From Pseudomonadota bacterium (GTDB lineage: Bacteria; Pseudomonadota; Gammaproteobacteria; Burkholderiales; Methylophilaceae), in the NCBI GenBank assembly GCA_029556915.1, contig JAKQIT010000165.1:1-64000 (forward strand): a DNA stretch of 64,000 bases. Reading direction: 5' to 3'. Positions 26,485 through 35,935 of this stretch are shown piece after piece. Made by a program: the position numbers and the translations under genes. The notes under the pieces are model-generated. The model saw nothing but the letters and a program-made list of their open reading frames with translations. It had not been told where the DNA came from and made no database searches. How positions within the stretch are numbered: position 1 is the first letter of the stretch; each line of letters opens with the position of its first letter.

Positions 26485-27930
26485 ATGCGTTACGAAAAGT
26501 CACTCGTCTGGTTTCGCCGAGATTTGCGCGATTTTGACCACGCTGCGCTGTACCATGCACTCAAAAATTCAGCACAAGTATATTGCGCATTTGTATTTGA
26601 TACCGATATTCTCGATACGCTTTCTAGCAAAGCTGACCGCCGCGTAGCGTTTATTTGGGAAAGTGTATTGCAGCTCAAAACAGCACTGCAAACCCAAGGG
26701 GGCGATTTGATTGTGCTGCATGGCAGCGCGCAAGCGGAAATACCCAAGCTTGCACAGCAACTCAGTGTTCAAGCTGTTTATGCTAACCATGATTATGAAC
26801 CCAGCGCGATAGCACGTGACCTATCTGTTAAGCAGCAATTGGCCAGCAGCATTCAATTTCACACGTATAAAGATCAAGTGATATTTGAAAAAGATGAGGT
26901 GCTTAGCCTTGCGGGTAAACCTTACAGTGTGTTCACGCCCTATAAAAACGCATGGTTAAAAAAGTTGGATGATTTTTATCTTAAAACGTACCCGGTTGGC
27001 ACTTATATCGCCAACTTAGTCAAAATCAGCCCGCAGCCTATGCCCAGCCTTGAAAGCTTAGGTTTTGAGCGTACCAATTTGAGCCAACTTCGTTTGCCCA
27101 CCGGCATGAGCGGCGGCAGAGCTTTATTTGAAGATTTTGAGCAGCGCATGGATGCTTATAAAAATGCGCGCGATTTTCCGGCTATCAAAGGTGTTTCATA
27201 TCTTTCTGTTCATCTGCGATTTGGCACAGTTTCTATTCGGCATTGTGCAAGGCAAGCCAGAAACCGCGCCAGTGCTGGCTCGCAGACTTGGCTGAATGAA
27301 CTCGTGTGGCGCGACTTCTACTTTCAGATTCTGCACCATCACCCGCAGGTGGCAAGCAGGCGCGCATTTAAACCTGAGTTTGAGTCACTCAAATTCCCCA
27401 ACAATACAGACTATTTCAAAGCGTGGTGTGATGGAAAAACTGGCTACCCGCTGGTGGATGCCGCCATGCGCCAACTCAACCAAACGGGCTTTATGCATAA
27501 CCGATTGCGCATGATAGCCGCCAGTTTTTTGGTGAAAGATTTGCTGGTTGATTGGCGCTGGGGCGAGCGCTATTTTTCTGAAAAACTCATCGATTTTGAC
27601 CTCAGCGCCAATAACGGCGGCTGGCAATGGGCGGCCAGTACAGGTTGCGATGCGCAACCGTGGTTCCGTATTTTCAACCCCATCACGCAAAGTGAAAAGT
27701 TTGACGGTCTGGGAAAATTTATTCGCAAATATGTGCCTGAGCTCGCCACCTGCGATGATAAAGAAATTCACGCACCTTGGCAGATTGCTCCTTTGCGTTT
27801 GCAATCATTGGGCATTAACTTAGGGCAAGATTACCCATTACCCATTGTGGACCACGCCACCCAGCGCGAAAAAGCGCTAGCGCTTTACAAAGCTGTGAAT
27901 AATGAAAAAGTAGCGCAAAATGAAACATAA
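26485..27930 (+). CDS. phr: Deoxyribodipyrimidine photo-lyase
   Basis: A 481-residue class I photolyase/cryptochrome. The N-terminal antenna-binding domain starts SLVWFRRDLRDFDH. The FAD domain carries LNELVWRDFYFQILHHHP, D-A-A-M-R-Q-L-N-Q-T-G-F-M-H-N-R-L-R-M and the tryptophan-rich NNGGWQWAASTGCDAQPWFR. It repairs UV-induced cyclobutane pyrimidine dimers with blue light. The ATG at 26485 replaces a longer frame that overlaps rlmH, because MRYEKSLVWFRRDLR is the family N-terminus. A palindromic repeat follows. Confidence 0.95.
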   Translation: MRYEKSLVWFRRDLRDFDHAALYHALKNSAQVYCAFVFDTDILDTLSSKADRRVAFIWESVLQLKTALQTQGGDLIVLHGSAQAEIPKLAQQLSVQAVYANHDYEPSAIARDLSVKQQLASSIQFHTYKDQVIFEKDEVLSLAGKPYSVFTPYKNAWLKKLDDFYLKTYPVGTYIANLVKISPQPMPSLESLGFERTNLSQLRLPTGMSGGRALFEDFEQRMDAYKNARDFPAIKGVSYLSVHLRFGTVSIRHCARQARNRASAGSQTWLNELVWRDFYFQILHHHPQVASRRAFKPEFESLKFPNNTDYFKAWCDGKTGYPLVDAAMRQLNQTGFMHNRLRMIAASFLVKDLLVDWRWGERYFSEKLIDFDLSANNGGWQWAASTGCDAQPWFRIFNPITQSEKFDGLGKFIRKYVPELATCDDKEIHAPWQIAPLRLQSLGINLGQDYPLPIVDHATQREKALALYKAVNNEKVAQNET

Positions 27931-27970
27931 ATCGCCACAAAAAATCATTAAAAATAACACAACATCCAAA

Positions 27971-28035
27971 CCACTGCCCTGCAAGCCAGTCTGTATGCGG
28001 CTCACAGGGCAGTGATTTTTGCTCGGGGGATTTTT
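27971..28035 (-). repeat. Intergenic palindromic repeat, copy 7
   Basis: Reverse orientation. Outer stem TGCCCTG / CAGGGCA with AAGCC, loop AGTCTGTATGC, flank GCTCGGGGGATTTTT. It shows the compensatory CCCTG/CAGGG pairing. It lies 40 bases after phr. Confidence 0.9.
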
Positions 28036-28115
28036 AAGCTTAGAAATTGTATTTTCATCACACTTAAAAATTTGGTTATAATCGCTACAACCACATACCT
28101 CAACAATATAAAATC

Positions 28116-28514
28116 ATGCACCCCAGCCCTGAAAAAAACAATCAAGCCGACGACCTCGTGCCGCGAAGTAAAAACGTGCTAATCAGCTATTGGCTGCTAT
28201 TTATTGTGGCGCTCACCACAACAGTTGGCTTGCAGTTTGCTGCCCCTAGTTTTGAGGCATTATTTAGCAGTCTTGGTGCTGATATTCCTTGGCTAACGCT
28301 CGCAGTGATGGATTATCGAAAATTATTGTTGACTTTGCCGCTTTATATGGGCGCGATTGCAATCACACTGCTGATTTTTAAGCGCGTTAAAAGTGATTTT
28401 AACAAAGCCATCAAAATCGTTTTTTTGCTTGATTTATGCACGTTTATTACCATCGCTTGCATGGTTGCTTACGCTTTGTATTTACCTATATTTAAAATGG
28501 GGAAAGTGGCTTAA
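28116..28514 (+). CDS. Hypothetical inner-membrane protein with three predicted TM segments
   Basis: A 132-residue protein with hydrophobic segments at about 24-45, 70-90 and 100-126. The loop APSFEALFSSLGADIPWLTLAV resembles stretches seen in type II secretion F-like membrane proteins, but the protein is far too short for GspF, so no function is assigned. TATAAT at about 28077 is a possible -10 box. It stands alone between phr and mlaA. Confidence 0.7.
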   Translation: MHPSPEKNNQADDLVPRSKNVLISYWLLFIVALTTTVGLQFAAPSFEALFSSLGADIPWLTLAVMDYRKLLLTLPLYMGAIAITLLIFKRVKSDFNKAIKIVFLLDLCTFITIACMVAYALYLPIFKMGKVA

Positions 28515-28674
28515 CAGGCCATTTTATCCACCCGCATTGTGTAAAAACATCAAAAAACTAGACAATATGGCTAGGCTCAGTTAAAGTAACATACGATTTT
28601 TTCGTTAATCATTGTAAATACACACCTTTTAACAAAAACACGCAATGAGCAAAAAATCAAATTTGGGGATTTAA

Positions 28675-29514
28675 ATGCGAACTAAATGGACATCTTTTTA
28701 TAAAACTTGCTTAATTGCATGTTGCCTAGTGACAATCACTTTTGTTTCTGGCTGCGCTACGCAGGCCAACAAAGACCCGCTTGAGGGCATCAATCGGGGC
28801 GTGTATAAATTTAATGACGTGACCGATAAAGCGCTGATTAAACCAGTGGCAAAAGCCTATAAATTTGTGACTCCATCGCCCATTCGCACTGGTTTTAATA
28901 ACTTTTTCAACAACTTAGGTTCTATTACCACTGTTTTAAACGATTTATTGCAATTCAAATTTGCCCATGCGTTTACCGATGCTGGCCGCTTTATCATCAA
29001 CAGCACGTTTGGTTTAGCAGGTTTTATTGATGTGGCGGGCAAAGATAACATTGCATTGCGCAAAGAGGATTTTGGACAAACGCTCGGTTTTTGGGGCGTG
29101 GGCAATGGCGCTTACATCGTTTTACCATTTTTAGGCCCATCAACCCTGCGCGACACCACAGGCATGGTCGTGGATACAGCAACAACGGATCCAATTACTT
29201 ACACGCACAACATTGGCGAAATTCGTCTGCACAACCAGTTACGTGCTGCACAGTTTATTGATAAACGCACTGAGTTGCTCACTGCAACAGATTTAGTGGA
29301 TGAAGCTTCGCTTGACCCTTATGCTTTCACCCGTGATGCATATTTGCAAAGACGCGAGAATTTGATTAAAGACAATCTCGCAAGAAAAAATGTAGCTGAT
29401 GATGAATTTTATGAGGATGAAGATTTAGCCGCTGAAGCAAATACAGCCGCACCCGCGGAAGATGCTCCTGCAGAACCTGCTGTCGCTGAACCTCTACCTG
29501 AAGTTGCTCCTTAA
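28675..29514 (+). CDS. mlaA: MlaA/VacJ-family outer-membrane lipoprotein
   Basis: A 279-residue lipoprotein with lipobox VSGC (Cys27). The VacJ domain starts DPLEGINRGVYKFND and contains PSPIRTGFNNFFNNLG, EDFGQTLGFWGVGNGAYIVLP and LGPSTLRDTTGM. MlaA sits in the outer membrane and removes surface-exposed phospholipids, feeding the Mla retrograde pathway; the other mla genes are not in the window. The C-terminus is an acidic Ala/Pro/Glu tail (APAEDAPAEPAVAEP) that looks disordered. GGGGAT precedes the ATG and a strong terminator follows. Confidence 0.93.
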   Translation: MRTKWTSFYKTCLIACCLVTITFVSGCATQANKDPLEGINRGVYKFNDVTDKALIKPVAKAYKFVTPSPIRTGFNNFFNNLGSITTVLNDLLQFKFAHAFTDAGRFIINSTFGLAGFIDVAGKDNIALRKEDFGQTLGFWGVGNGAYIVLPFLGPSTLRDTTGMVVDTATTDPITYTHNIGEIRLHNQLRAAQFIDKRTELLTATDLVDEASLDPYAFTRDAYLQRRENLIKDNLARKNVADDEFYEDEDLAAEANTAAPAEDAPAEPAVAEPLPEVAP

Positions 29515-29540
29515 AAAAGAGCAACTATAGGGCTCAAGCA

Positions 29541-29567
29541 AAAAGCCTGCTTTAGCAGGCTTTTTTT
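29541..29567 (+). terminator. Rho-independent terminator after mlaA
   Basis: AAAAGCCTGC, loop TTTA, GCAGGCTTTTTTT; also symmetric enough to serve the convergent pmbA gene. Confidence 0.92.
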
Positions 29568-29585
29568 CACTTCCACCTAGCACAG

Positions 29586-30926
29586 TTATTCTGCTGCTAC
29601 TGTCATACGCTCTATCAAAATTGACCCCACTTGTTTTGAGCCTTGCACCAATACATCATTGCCAACTGCTACAATAGATTTAAGCATTTCCGCCATATTG
29701 CTGGCAATGGTAATTTCTTCTACTGGGTGAAGTATCACCCCGTTTTCCACCCAAAAACCCGCCGCACCACGCGAATAATCGCCCGTCACCATATTCATAC
29801 CGTGTCCTAATAGCTCAGTCACCAACAAACCCGTTCCCATTTGTTTGAGCAGACCCGCAAAATCCAACTCGCCTGATTGCACCAATAAGTTATGATTGCC
29901 CCCCGCGTTACCCGTAGTTTGCATGCCCAATTTACGTGCTGAATAACTGCCAAGCACATAGCCTTGCAGCACACCGTCTCTCACTAACTGTCGCTGGGCA
30001 GTAGCCACACCTTCGTTATCGAACGGGCTACTCGCCAAACCTTTTTTGATATGCGGATCTTCAACAATATTCAACAGCGGTGAGGCGATTTGCTTGCCTA
30101 AACTATCTAACAAAAATGAAGATTTGCGATACAAGCTACCGCCAGAAATGGCAGAAACGAGTGAAGAAATTAAGCCGCTTGCCAGCGGCGCTTCAAACAG
30201 CACAGGTACTTGGCAAGTGCTGATTTTACGCGGATTTAAGCGCCGCACTGCACGCTCACCAGCTTTACGCCCTATCACTAATGCCGACTCTAAATCAACC
30301 GCCGTCCGTGCCGTGCTATACCAATAATCACGCTGCATAGCATCGTTTTCTTCAGCAATCACGGCGCAACTCATACCGTGCCGCGAACTGGCATAACCAC
30401 CTGTAAATCCGTGGCTGTTACTGTAGGCAAAGCTACTTTCGCCCATTGAAACACTTGCACCTTCAGAATTAGCAATGCGCTTATCTACCGCCATTGCTGC
30501 CGCTTCAATTTCTTTAGCGATGTTAATGGCTTCATCCACTGAAATCTGCCAAGGATGATGCAAGTCTAAATCTGGGATATTTTTGGCCATCAATTCGGCA
30601 TCAGCCAAGCCACAAAACGCATCTTTTGCAGTATATTTTGCAATATTACAAGCCGCCGCAACGGTATCTTTTAAGGCCTGCGTGCTTAAATCCGAGGTGC
30701 TTGCACTGCCTTTTTGTTGCCCAAAATACACCGTCACTGACATGACTTTATCACGGTTATATTCAATTGTTTCTGTTTCAGCCAAACGCACCGAAACGTT
30801 TTGCCCAATACTCAAACTCACATCGACCTCTGCCGCACTCGCCCCCAGATTTTTTGCGGTTTTGAGTACGTCTTGCGACATTTGTTTAATTTCATCTAAG
30901 GTGTAACTAAATGCTGACTTTGCCAT
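29586..30926 (-). CDS. pmbA: PmbA (TldE) metalloprotease-family protein
   Basis: A 446-residue protein of the TldD/PmbA family, close to the usual 450. N-terminal features include ASAAEVDVSLSIGQNVSVR and EYNRDKVMSVTVYFGQQKGSAST; the C-terminal domain has SYSARKLGMQTTGNAGGNHNL and TELLGHGMNMVTGDYSRGAAGF. PmbA pairs with TldD, which holds the zinc site, to process peptides such as microcins and the CcdA antitoxin. The ATG at 30926 is preferred over a TTG six codons upstream. It is divergent from darP, a common arrangement. Confidence 0.93.
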   Translation of the reverse strand: MAKSAFSYTLDEIKQMSQDVLKTAKNLGASAAEVDVSLSIGQNVSVRLAETETIEYNRDKVMSVTVYFGQQKGSASTSDLSTQALKDTVAAACNIAKYTAKDAFCGLADAELMAKNIPDLDLHHPWQISVDEAINIAKEIEAAAMAVDKRIANSEGASVSMGESSFAYSNSHGFTGGYASSRHGMSCAVIAEENDAMQRDYWYSTARTAVDLESALVIGRKAGERAVRRLNPRKISTCQVPVLFEAPLASGLISSLVSAISGGSLYRKSSFLLDSLGKQIASPLLNIVEDPHIKKGLASSPFDNEGVATAQRQLVRDGVLQGYVLGSYSARKLGMQTTGNAGGNHNLLVQSGELDFAGLLKQMGTGLLVTELLGHGMNMVTGDYSRGAAGFWVENGVILHPVEEITIASNMAEMLKSIVAVGNDVLVQGSKQVGSILIERMTVAAE

Positions 30927-30979
30927 AACGCTTTCTAGTATCAATGCTGAGTGCTTTAAGGCTGTTATAATACCGCACT

Positions 30980-31588
30980 ATGAAACCGCAAATCACTGCA
31001 AAACCCAAAAAGACTGCTAAAAATACTGAATATGCGCCAGTAGATTTAGACACTGACTTACCCATTAGCAAAACCAAGCTTAAAGCTGAAGCCGATGCGC
31101 AACAAGCCTTAGGGGTACGCCTATGCGCGCTTTCTAAAGAAAAACTGACAAAATTAGACTTACCAGAAGCCCTACTTGAAGCCGTGTTAGAAAACAAAAA
31201 AATTACTGCCAACGGTGCCATGCGCCGTCATAAGCAATATTTAGGCAGGCTCATGCGTGATATAGACACAAGCCCTATTGAGGAGCAACTCGCTAAATGG
31301 GATGGCAAACATACGGCTGAAAATGCCTATTTTCATGGCCTTGAGCGTTGGCGCGACCGCCTGATTGCTGATGCAAACGTGCTAAATGCACTAATAACAG
31401 AATACCCGCAAACTGACCCACTGGATATTCAGCAACTCCGCACACTTATACGCAATGCACAAAAAGAATTATTGGCTGGAAAGCCGCCAAAAAGTAGCAG
31501 AGAGATATTCAAAATGCTACGCACAATAACGCAAGCACCTGCCGACTATGATGATGAGGACGACAAAGCAAGGCTGGATGCATCTTAA
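30980..31588 (+). CDS. darP: Ribosome biogenesis factor DarP (YjgA/DUF615)
   Basis: A 202-residue, highly charged helical protein of the DUF615 family. ISKTKLKAEADAQQALGVRL, AMRRHKQYLGRLMRDID and ERWRDRLI...D-A-N-V-L-N-A-L are typical. E. coli YjgA (DarP) associates with the 50S subunit late in assembly. Divergent pairing with pmbA is conserved in proteobacteria and supports the call. It converges on nhaD with only 35 bases between. Confidence 0.93.
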   Translation: MKPQITAKPKKTAKNTEYAPVDLDTDLPISKTKLKAEADAQQALGVRLCALSKEKLTKLDLPEALLEAVLENKKITANGAMRRHKQYLGRLMRDIDTSPIEEQLAKWDGKHTAENAYFHGLERWRDRLIADANVLNALITEYPQTDPLDIQQLRTLIRNAQKELLAGKPPKSSREIFKMLRTITQAPADYDDEDDKARLDAS

Positions 31589-31623
31589 CTGTTATGCATT
31601 ACTAAAAGCGTAGTTTTTGCTCG

Positions 31624-32907
31624 TTAGTGCGTTAAATTATATTGCAAGATATAAACTGCAATTCCAGCAAAGTATCCTATTAATGCCAGCCAACTTATTT
31701 TTTTTACATACCAGATAAATTGAATTTTCTCTAACCCCATGGCTGCCACGCCCGCCGCAGATCCAATGATTAAGATTGACCCTCCGGTACCCGCACAATA
31801 AGCTATAAACTCCCATAAAAAACTATCTGCTGGATATTTTGCAATATCATACATCCCCATAGACGCTGCAACGAGCGGGACATTATCAACAACAGCACTA
31901 AATAGCCCCATAATGATCACAATCAGGTCTTGTCGCCCAACTTCGTTATCGAGCATTGTTGCCAGTCCATTCAGAATATTGCTATGCTCCAACGTTGCTA
32001 CGGCAAGCAATATTCCGATGAAAAAAACAACCGAGCTCATATCTATACGCATGAGTGCATGCGCCAAAGTCAACCGTTGCTTTTCTTCGTCTTCCTTATT
32101 GCGATGTATTAAATCACCGACCAACCAAACCAATCCTAAGCCTAAAAGGATGCCCATAAATGGTGGCAAGTGGGTCAACGACTTAAATGCAGGAACCAGA
32201 ACCAACACTCCAAGCCCCATAAAGAATATAAAATTACGCTCAAATAGGCTGCCAGCAAGCGTACCGGTATTGTCCGAATTAGCTGGTGAAATTACAATTT
32301 TACCCTTTAAGGAATGGCTTAAAATGGCTAGTGGCACCATCAGGTTTATTATTGATGGCAGAAAGAGTCCTTTCATTATTTCAATCGCTGTAATTTGACC
32401 ACCAATCCATAACATCGTGGTTGTTACGTCACCAATTGGCGTCCATGCGCCACCTGCATTTGCTGAAATCACTACCATACCGGCAAACAATAGGCGATCT
32501 TCGTGTTTGTCTAAGATTTTTTTTAACAATGAAATCATGACAATTGTCGTTGTTAAATTATCTAATATTGCGCTCAAAAAGAAAGTAACTAAACCTACAA
32601 GCCACATTAAACTTGAAAGCTTTGTTGTCTTAACACGAGAAGTGATGACTTCAAAACCATTATGTGCGTCAATCACTTCAACGATGGTCATTGCCCCAAT
32701 TAAGAAAAAGACAATTTGCGCCGTACTCGCAAGAGATTCACTTAATTGATGACTGACTAGCGCATGGTTACTAGTACTGATGGCGTACACTGTCCACAAT
32801 AAACCAGCCCCCAGCAAGGCAGAGGCTGATTTATTTATTTTAATAGGATGTTCTAACGCGATTGCTGCATAAGCAATCACAAAAATTACGACAAGTGCAG
32901 TCACCAT
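31624..32907 (-). CDS. nhaD: NhaD-type Na+/H+ antiporter
   Basis: A 427-residue inner-membrane transporter of the ion-transporter superfamily, with about 11-13 hydrophobic segments. NhaD signatures are clear: ILDNLTTTIVMISLLKKIL, SANAGGAWTPIGDVTTTMLW and AVVDNVPLVAASMGMY. It exchanges cytoplasmic Na+ (or Li+) for protons. The coding DNA is somewhat AT-richer than its neighbours. A second antiporter, NhaA, is encoded at 48010. No regulator accompanies it. Confidence 0.93.
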   Translation of the reverse strand: MVTALVVIFVIAYAAIALEHPIKINKSASALLGAGLLWTVYAISTSNHALVSHQLSESLASTAQIVFFLIGAMTIVEVIDAHNGFEVITSRVKTTKLSSLMWLVGLVTFFLSAILDNLTTTIVMISLLKKILDKHEDRLLFAGMVVISANAGGAWTPIGDVTTTMLWIGGQITAIEIMKGLFLPSIINLMVPLAILSHSLKGKIVISPANSDNTGTLAGSLFERNFIFFMGLGVLVLVPAFKSLTHLPPFMGILLGLGLVWLVGDLIHRNKEDEEKQRLTLAHALMRIDMSSVVFFIGILLAVATLEHSNILNGLATMLDNEVGRQDLIVIIMGLFSAVVDNVPLVAASMGMYDIAKYPADSFLWEFIAYCAGTGGSILIIGSAAGVAAMGLEKIQFIWYVKKISWLALIGYFAGIAVYILQYNLTH

Positions 32908-32976
32908 AGTTTGCTTTTAAATACAAAAACCAAGCTATGGTAGCCCTAATTGCTACCGCACGAAAGTCATTTTTAA

Positions 32977-33753
32977 TTAAAGCGCCGTACTATTAAGAAA
33001 TAACTGCACTTCTTTTTTGTCACCGTTTCGCACAATTGTTGCGGGGGTGCTTTGTCCTTTATAGCGCTTAACCGCGGCAATTAATTCTGATTGCTGATTA
33101 ACAATCGCATCTCCCACACTGAGAATTACATCTCCACGCACAAGGCCAGACCTAGCAGCGGCAGATTCTTTAATAACTGCAATCACTTTTAATCCAGGCT
33201 CTTCTGGCACTTCACCACCACTTGCCTCTGCGGCCTGCCTGTTAGTGAGTAGTTTTTTCAGTTTTACAACGTGCACCCCTAAAGTAGGCATAGGGACCGC
33301 CACCCAATAACTCGCATAAAAATAATGCAGCTTTGGTTCTTCGGCACTTGTTTCATTGCTTGTTGACTTAGCATCTTCATCGCCGCGGTTAACGTATAAA
33401 AGCACTTTATCGGCTTTAATATTTTTACCGTGCGCTAATGCGAGTGATTCTGGTGCTTCATTAGCAGAAAAGCCAGACCAGCCTTGCATATCAAAACCAT
33501 CTTCTAGCATGCTGATATTATCTTTATCGATGGAATTGTCTTTAATTTTTTGATTTTTAATTTCCAATTGTGTGTCTGGTTTAGCCTGTTGTGACTTAAG
33601 CTGGTTATTATTTTGCTGCTGATAATTTTCTTGATAAGGATTTTGTGTTTCAGCTTTAAGAGGCTCAGCTAAAAATAGACCCATAAAAAATAAGCTAAAC
33701 ATCATCAGATTGATATATTGAACTGGCGATTTTTGCGCAATGTTAACTGACAT
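32977..33753 (-). CDS. Secreted or periplasmic PDZ-domain protein
   Basis: A 258-residue protein with an N-terminal hydrophobic signal or anchor (about 16-34, ending E-P-L-K-A-E), a low-complexity Gln/Asn-rich linker (about 38-70) and a C-terminal PDZ domain (about 165-258) with V-K-E-S-A-A-A-R-S-G-L-V-R-G-D-V-I-L-S-V-G-D. PDZ domains bind peptide C-termini; no protease domain is attached, so it may be an adaptor. The Shine-Dalgarno AAAGGA is well placed. It lies divergent from mog. The specific function is unknown. Confidence 0.8.
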   Translation of the reverse strand: MSVNIAQKSPVQYINLMMFSLFFMGLFLAEPLKAETQNPYQENYQQQNNNQLKSQQAKPDTQLEIKNQKIKDNSIDKDNISMLEDGFDMQGWSGFSANEAPESLALAHGKNIKADKVLLYVNRGDEDAKSTSNETSAEEPKLHYFYASYWVAVPMPTLGVHVVKLKKLLTNRQAAEASGGEVPEEPGLKVIAVIKESAAARSGLVRGDVILSVGDAIVNQQSELIAAVKRYKGQSTPATIVRNGDKKEVQLFLNSTAL

Positions 33754-33815
33754 AAAGTTCCTTTAAGTTGAGTAGTGATATGATGACGACTTACAACAAG
33801 CTTTGTGACTCTTAA

Positions 33816-34418
33816 ATGACAAAACAATTCATTAAAATTGGATTAGTTTCTATCAGCGACCGAGCAAGTAGTGGCGTGTATGAAGATAAAGGTCTCCCCA
33901 GCCTAAAAGAATGGCTTAGTAGCGCGATTATTACGCCCATTACTTTTCAGGCGCGATTGATTGCTGATGAGCAATGCGAAATTGAAGAAACACTAAAAGA
34001 TTTAGTTGATGCTGAAGAATGCCACTTAATTTTAACGACAGGTGGCACTGGCCCTGCACTAAGGGATGTAACCCCTGAGGCCACTCTGGCTATTGCAGAT
34101 AAAACCATGCCCGGTTTTGGCGAGCAAATGCGCCAAATCAGCCTGCACTTTGTACCCACGGCCATTTTATCGCGGCAAGTCGCGGTGATTCGCAAGCAAT
34201 GTCTGATTATCAACTTACCAGGCCAACCCAAAGCCATAGCCCAAACACTAGAAGGCTTAAAAGATGCCTCTGGGCAACCATTAGTGCATGGCATTTTTGC
34301 TGCCGTGCCTTACTGCCTAGATTTGCTTGCCACTGCCGAGAAACCCATGCCATTTATTGAAACCAATGAAGCCATCGTAAAAGCATTTAGGCCAAAATCT
34401 AGCAAGATTACTTCTTAG
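33816..34418 (+). CDS. mog: Molybdopterin adenylyltransferase
   Basis: A 200-residue MogA/MoaB-type protein: IGLVSISDRASSGVYEDKG at the start, TTGGTGPALRDVTPEAT (about 69-85), and LIINLPGQPKAIAQTL. Mog adenylates molybdopterin before molybdenum insertion. The window also encodes a molybdenum enzyme at 44445, which would need this cofactor, but the two are 10 kb apart. No other moa/moe genes are nearby. Confidence 0.93.
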   Translation: MTKQFIKIGLVSISDRASSGVYEDKGLPSLKEWLSSAIITPITFQARLIADEQCEIEETLKDLVDAEECHLILTTGGTGPALRDVTPEATLAIADKTMPGFGEQMRQISLHFVPTAILSRQVAVIRKQCLIINLPGQPKAIAQTLEGLKDASGQPLVHGIFAAVPYCLDLLATAEKPMPFIETNEAIVKAFRPKSSKITS

Positions 34419-34519
34419 CTGCGCTTAATCCTCATTTTAATTAAACTTCAAACTCAGCAATAAACGGGGTTTTCACCGTTTGTTTCAAGCATTGTTTTAA
34501 GTGTATCGCGTGCACAATC

Positions 34520-35746
34520 ATGTGCATGACATTAAAAACTATACCCACGCATCAAGTCACCTTAGGTATGCATATTCACGCCCTCAACGGTGCTTGGATA
34601 GATCATCCATTTTGGAAATCAAAATTTGTGATTGAAGATCCAGATGATTTGAAAAAACTTAAATCCAGCTCAATTAAAGAGGTAATTATTGATATAAGCA
34701 AGGGCGTGGATGTAAAAGAGTCGATTAGTCAACAACCCGTAGAAACACCTCCAGAGCCAGCACCTGAACCTGAGCCACCTTCAGTTCCGCAAATACCGGC
34801 CAAAGTGCAACGTGTTTCCGCTGCTGAAGAGCGTGTACACGCTAAAAAAATTCTGCAATCTTCTAAAAAAGCCGTTACCTCTATGCTCAACGACGCACGC
34901 TTGGGCAAAGCGGTTGATGCAAGCGTGGCGCACAATTTAGTTGATGATATTACCTCTTCGGTATCACGCAATGAAAGTGCCTTAATCAGCCTTGTGCGCT
35001 TAAAAACCAAAGATGATTACACTTACATGCACTCTGTAGCAGTGTGCGCACTCATGATTGCGCTGGCAAAAGAGTTAGGCCTCAACGAAACCGAAACCAA
35101 GCAGGCTGGTTTGGCCGGCTTGCTACACGACATTGGCAAAGCAGGTATTCCACTTGAGGTGTTAAATAAACCTGGCGCACTCACTGATGATGAATTTGCC
35201 TTAGTAAAACTACACCCTGAGCGTGGTCACGCCATGTTAATGCAAGCGCACATTTTGGATGAAGTCGTGCTCGATGTGTGCTTGCACCATCATGAAAAAG
35301 TCAACGGGCAAGGTTACCCGCATAAATTGGCTGCTGACAAAATTAGTTTATTTGCCAAAATGGGCGCCGTATGCGATGTGTATGATGCGGTGACATCAAA
35401 CCGCCCATACAAAGCTGGCTGGGAGCCAGGCTTATCGCTGCACCGCATGGCGCAGTGGGAAGGCCATTTTGACGACACCGTATTTAAAGCATTTGTGCGC
35501 AGCATTGGCATTTACCCCATTGGCTCAATGGTCAAACTCAAATCTGGCCGTTTGGCTGTAGTGATAGACCAAAGTGAAAAATCACTACTCACGCCCGTGG
35601 TAAAAGTATTTTTCTCTACCAAAGCCAAAGCGCGTATTCCTGTTGATACCCTAGATTTATCAAAACCCAATGCCAATGACAGCATTGCCAGCCATGAAGA
35701 TCCTGCCGCGTGGGGCATTCATAATGCGCATGAAATTTGGGCATAA
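34520..35746 (+). CDS. HD-GYP domain phosphodiesterase with DUF3391 domain
   Basis: A 408-residue cytoplasmic protein. The N-terminal DUF3391 domain (about 4-130) begins T-I-P-T-H-Q-V-T-L-G-M-H-I and ends in a Pro/Glu-rich linker (P-P-E-P-A-P-E-P-E-P-P). The HD-GYP domain has LLHDIGKAGIP (His203-Asp204), HPERGHAMLM and HHEKVNGQGYPHKL (about 257-270). HH-E, GYP and the HD pair are all present, so cyclic di-GMP hydrolysis is expected. No receiver domain is fused. A second ATG two codons in is also possible. A palindromic repeat follows. Confidence 0.92.
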   Translation: MCMTLKTIPTHQVTLGMHIHALNGAWIDHPFWKSKFVIEDPDDLKKLKSSSIKEVIIDISKGVDVKESISQQPVETPPEPAPEPEPPSVPQIPAKVQRVSAAEERVHAKKILQSSKKAVTSMLNDARLGKAVDASVAHNLVDDITSSVSRNESALISLVRLKTKDDYTYMHSVAVCALMIALAKELGLNETETKQAGLAGLLHDIGKAGIPLEVLNKPGALTDDEFALVKLHPERGHAMLMQAHILDEVVLDVCLHHHEKVNGQGYPHKLAADKISLFAKMGAVCDVYDAVTSNRPYKAGWEPGLSLHRMAQWEGHFDDTVFKAFVRSIGIYPIGSMVKLKSGRLAVVIDQSEKSLLTPVVKVFFSTKAKARIPVDTLDLSKPNANDSIASHEDPAAWGIHNAHEIWA

Positions 35747-35763
35747 ATTAGCAATCTTCCCAA

Positions 35764-35828
35764 CCGCACCTCTGCAAGCCGCGTAGATACTGGCTTGTAG
35801 AGCATCAAAATTTTCTCGGACGATTTTG
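35764..35828 (-). repeat. Intergenic palindromic repeat, copy 8 (stem-loop reversed within flanks)
   Basis: The flanks are in reverse order (right flank ATTTTCTCGGACGATTTT), yet the loop is GCGTAGATACT, the forward form. Stem CTCTGCAAGCC / GGCTTGTAGAG. It lies 17 bases after the HD-GYP gene. Confidence 0.87.
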
Positions 35829-35935
35829 GTGTCATTTTAATCAAGCTCTATCATGCAATATCTTCATGGTTTTAGCCACCGATTCCCATGTAAAATGGTG
35901 CTTTAGCCCTTTATCATTTAGGCAGTTTTTTGCGC

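Noticed and set aside
31913..32398. Plus-strand frame of 161 residues within nhaD
   Set aside because: Shadow of a membrane-protein gene; composition is unlike a real protein and no start signal is seen.
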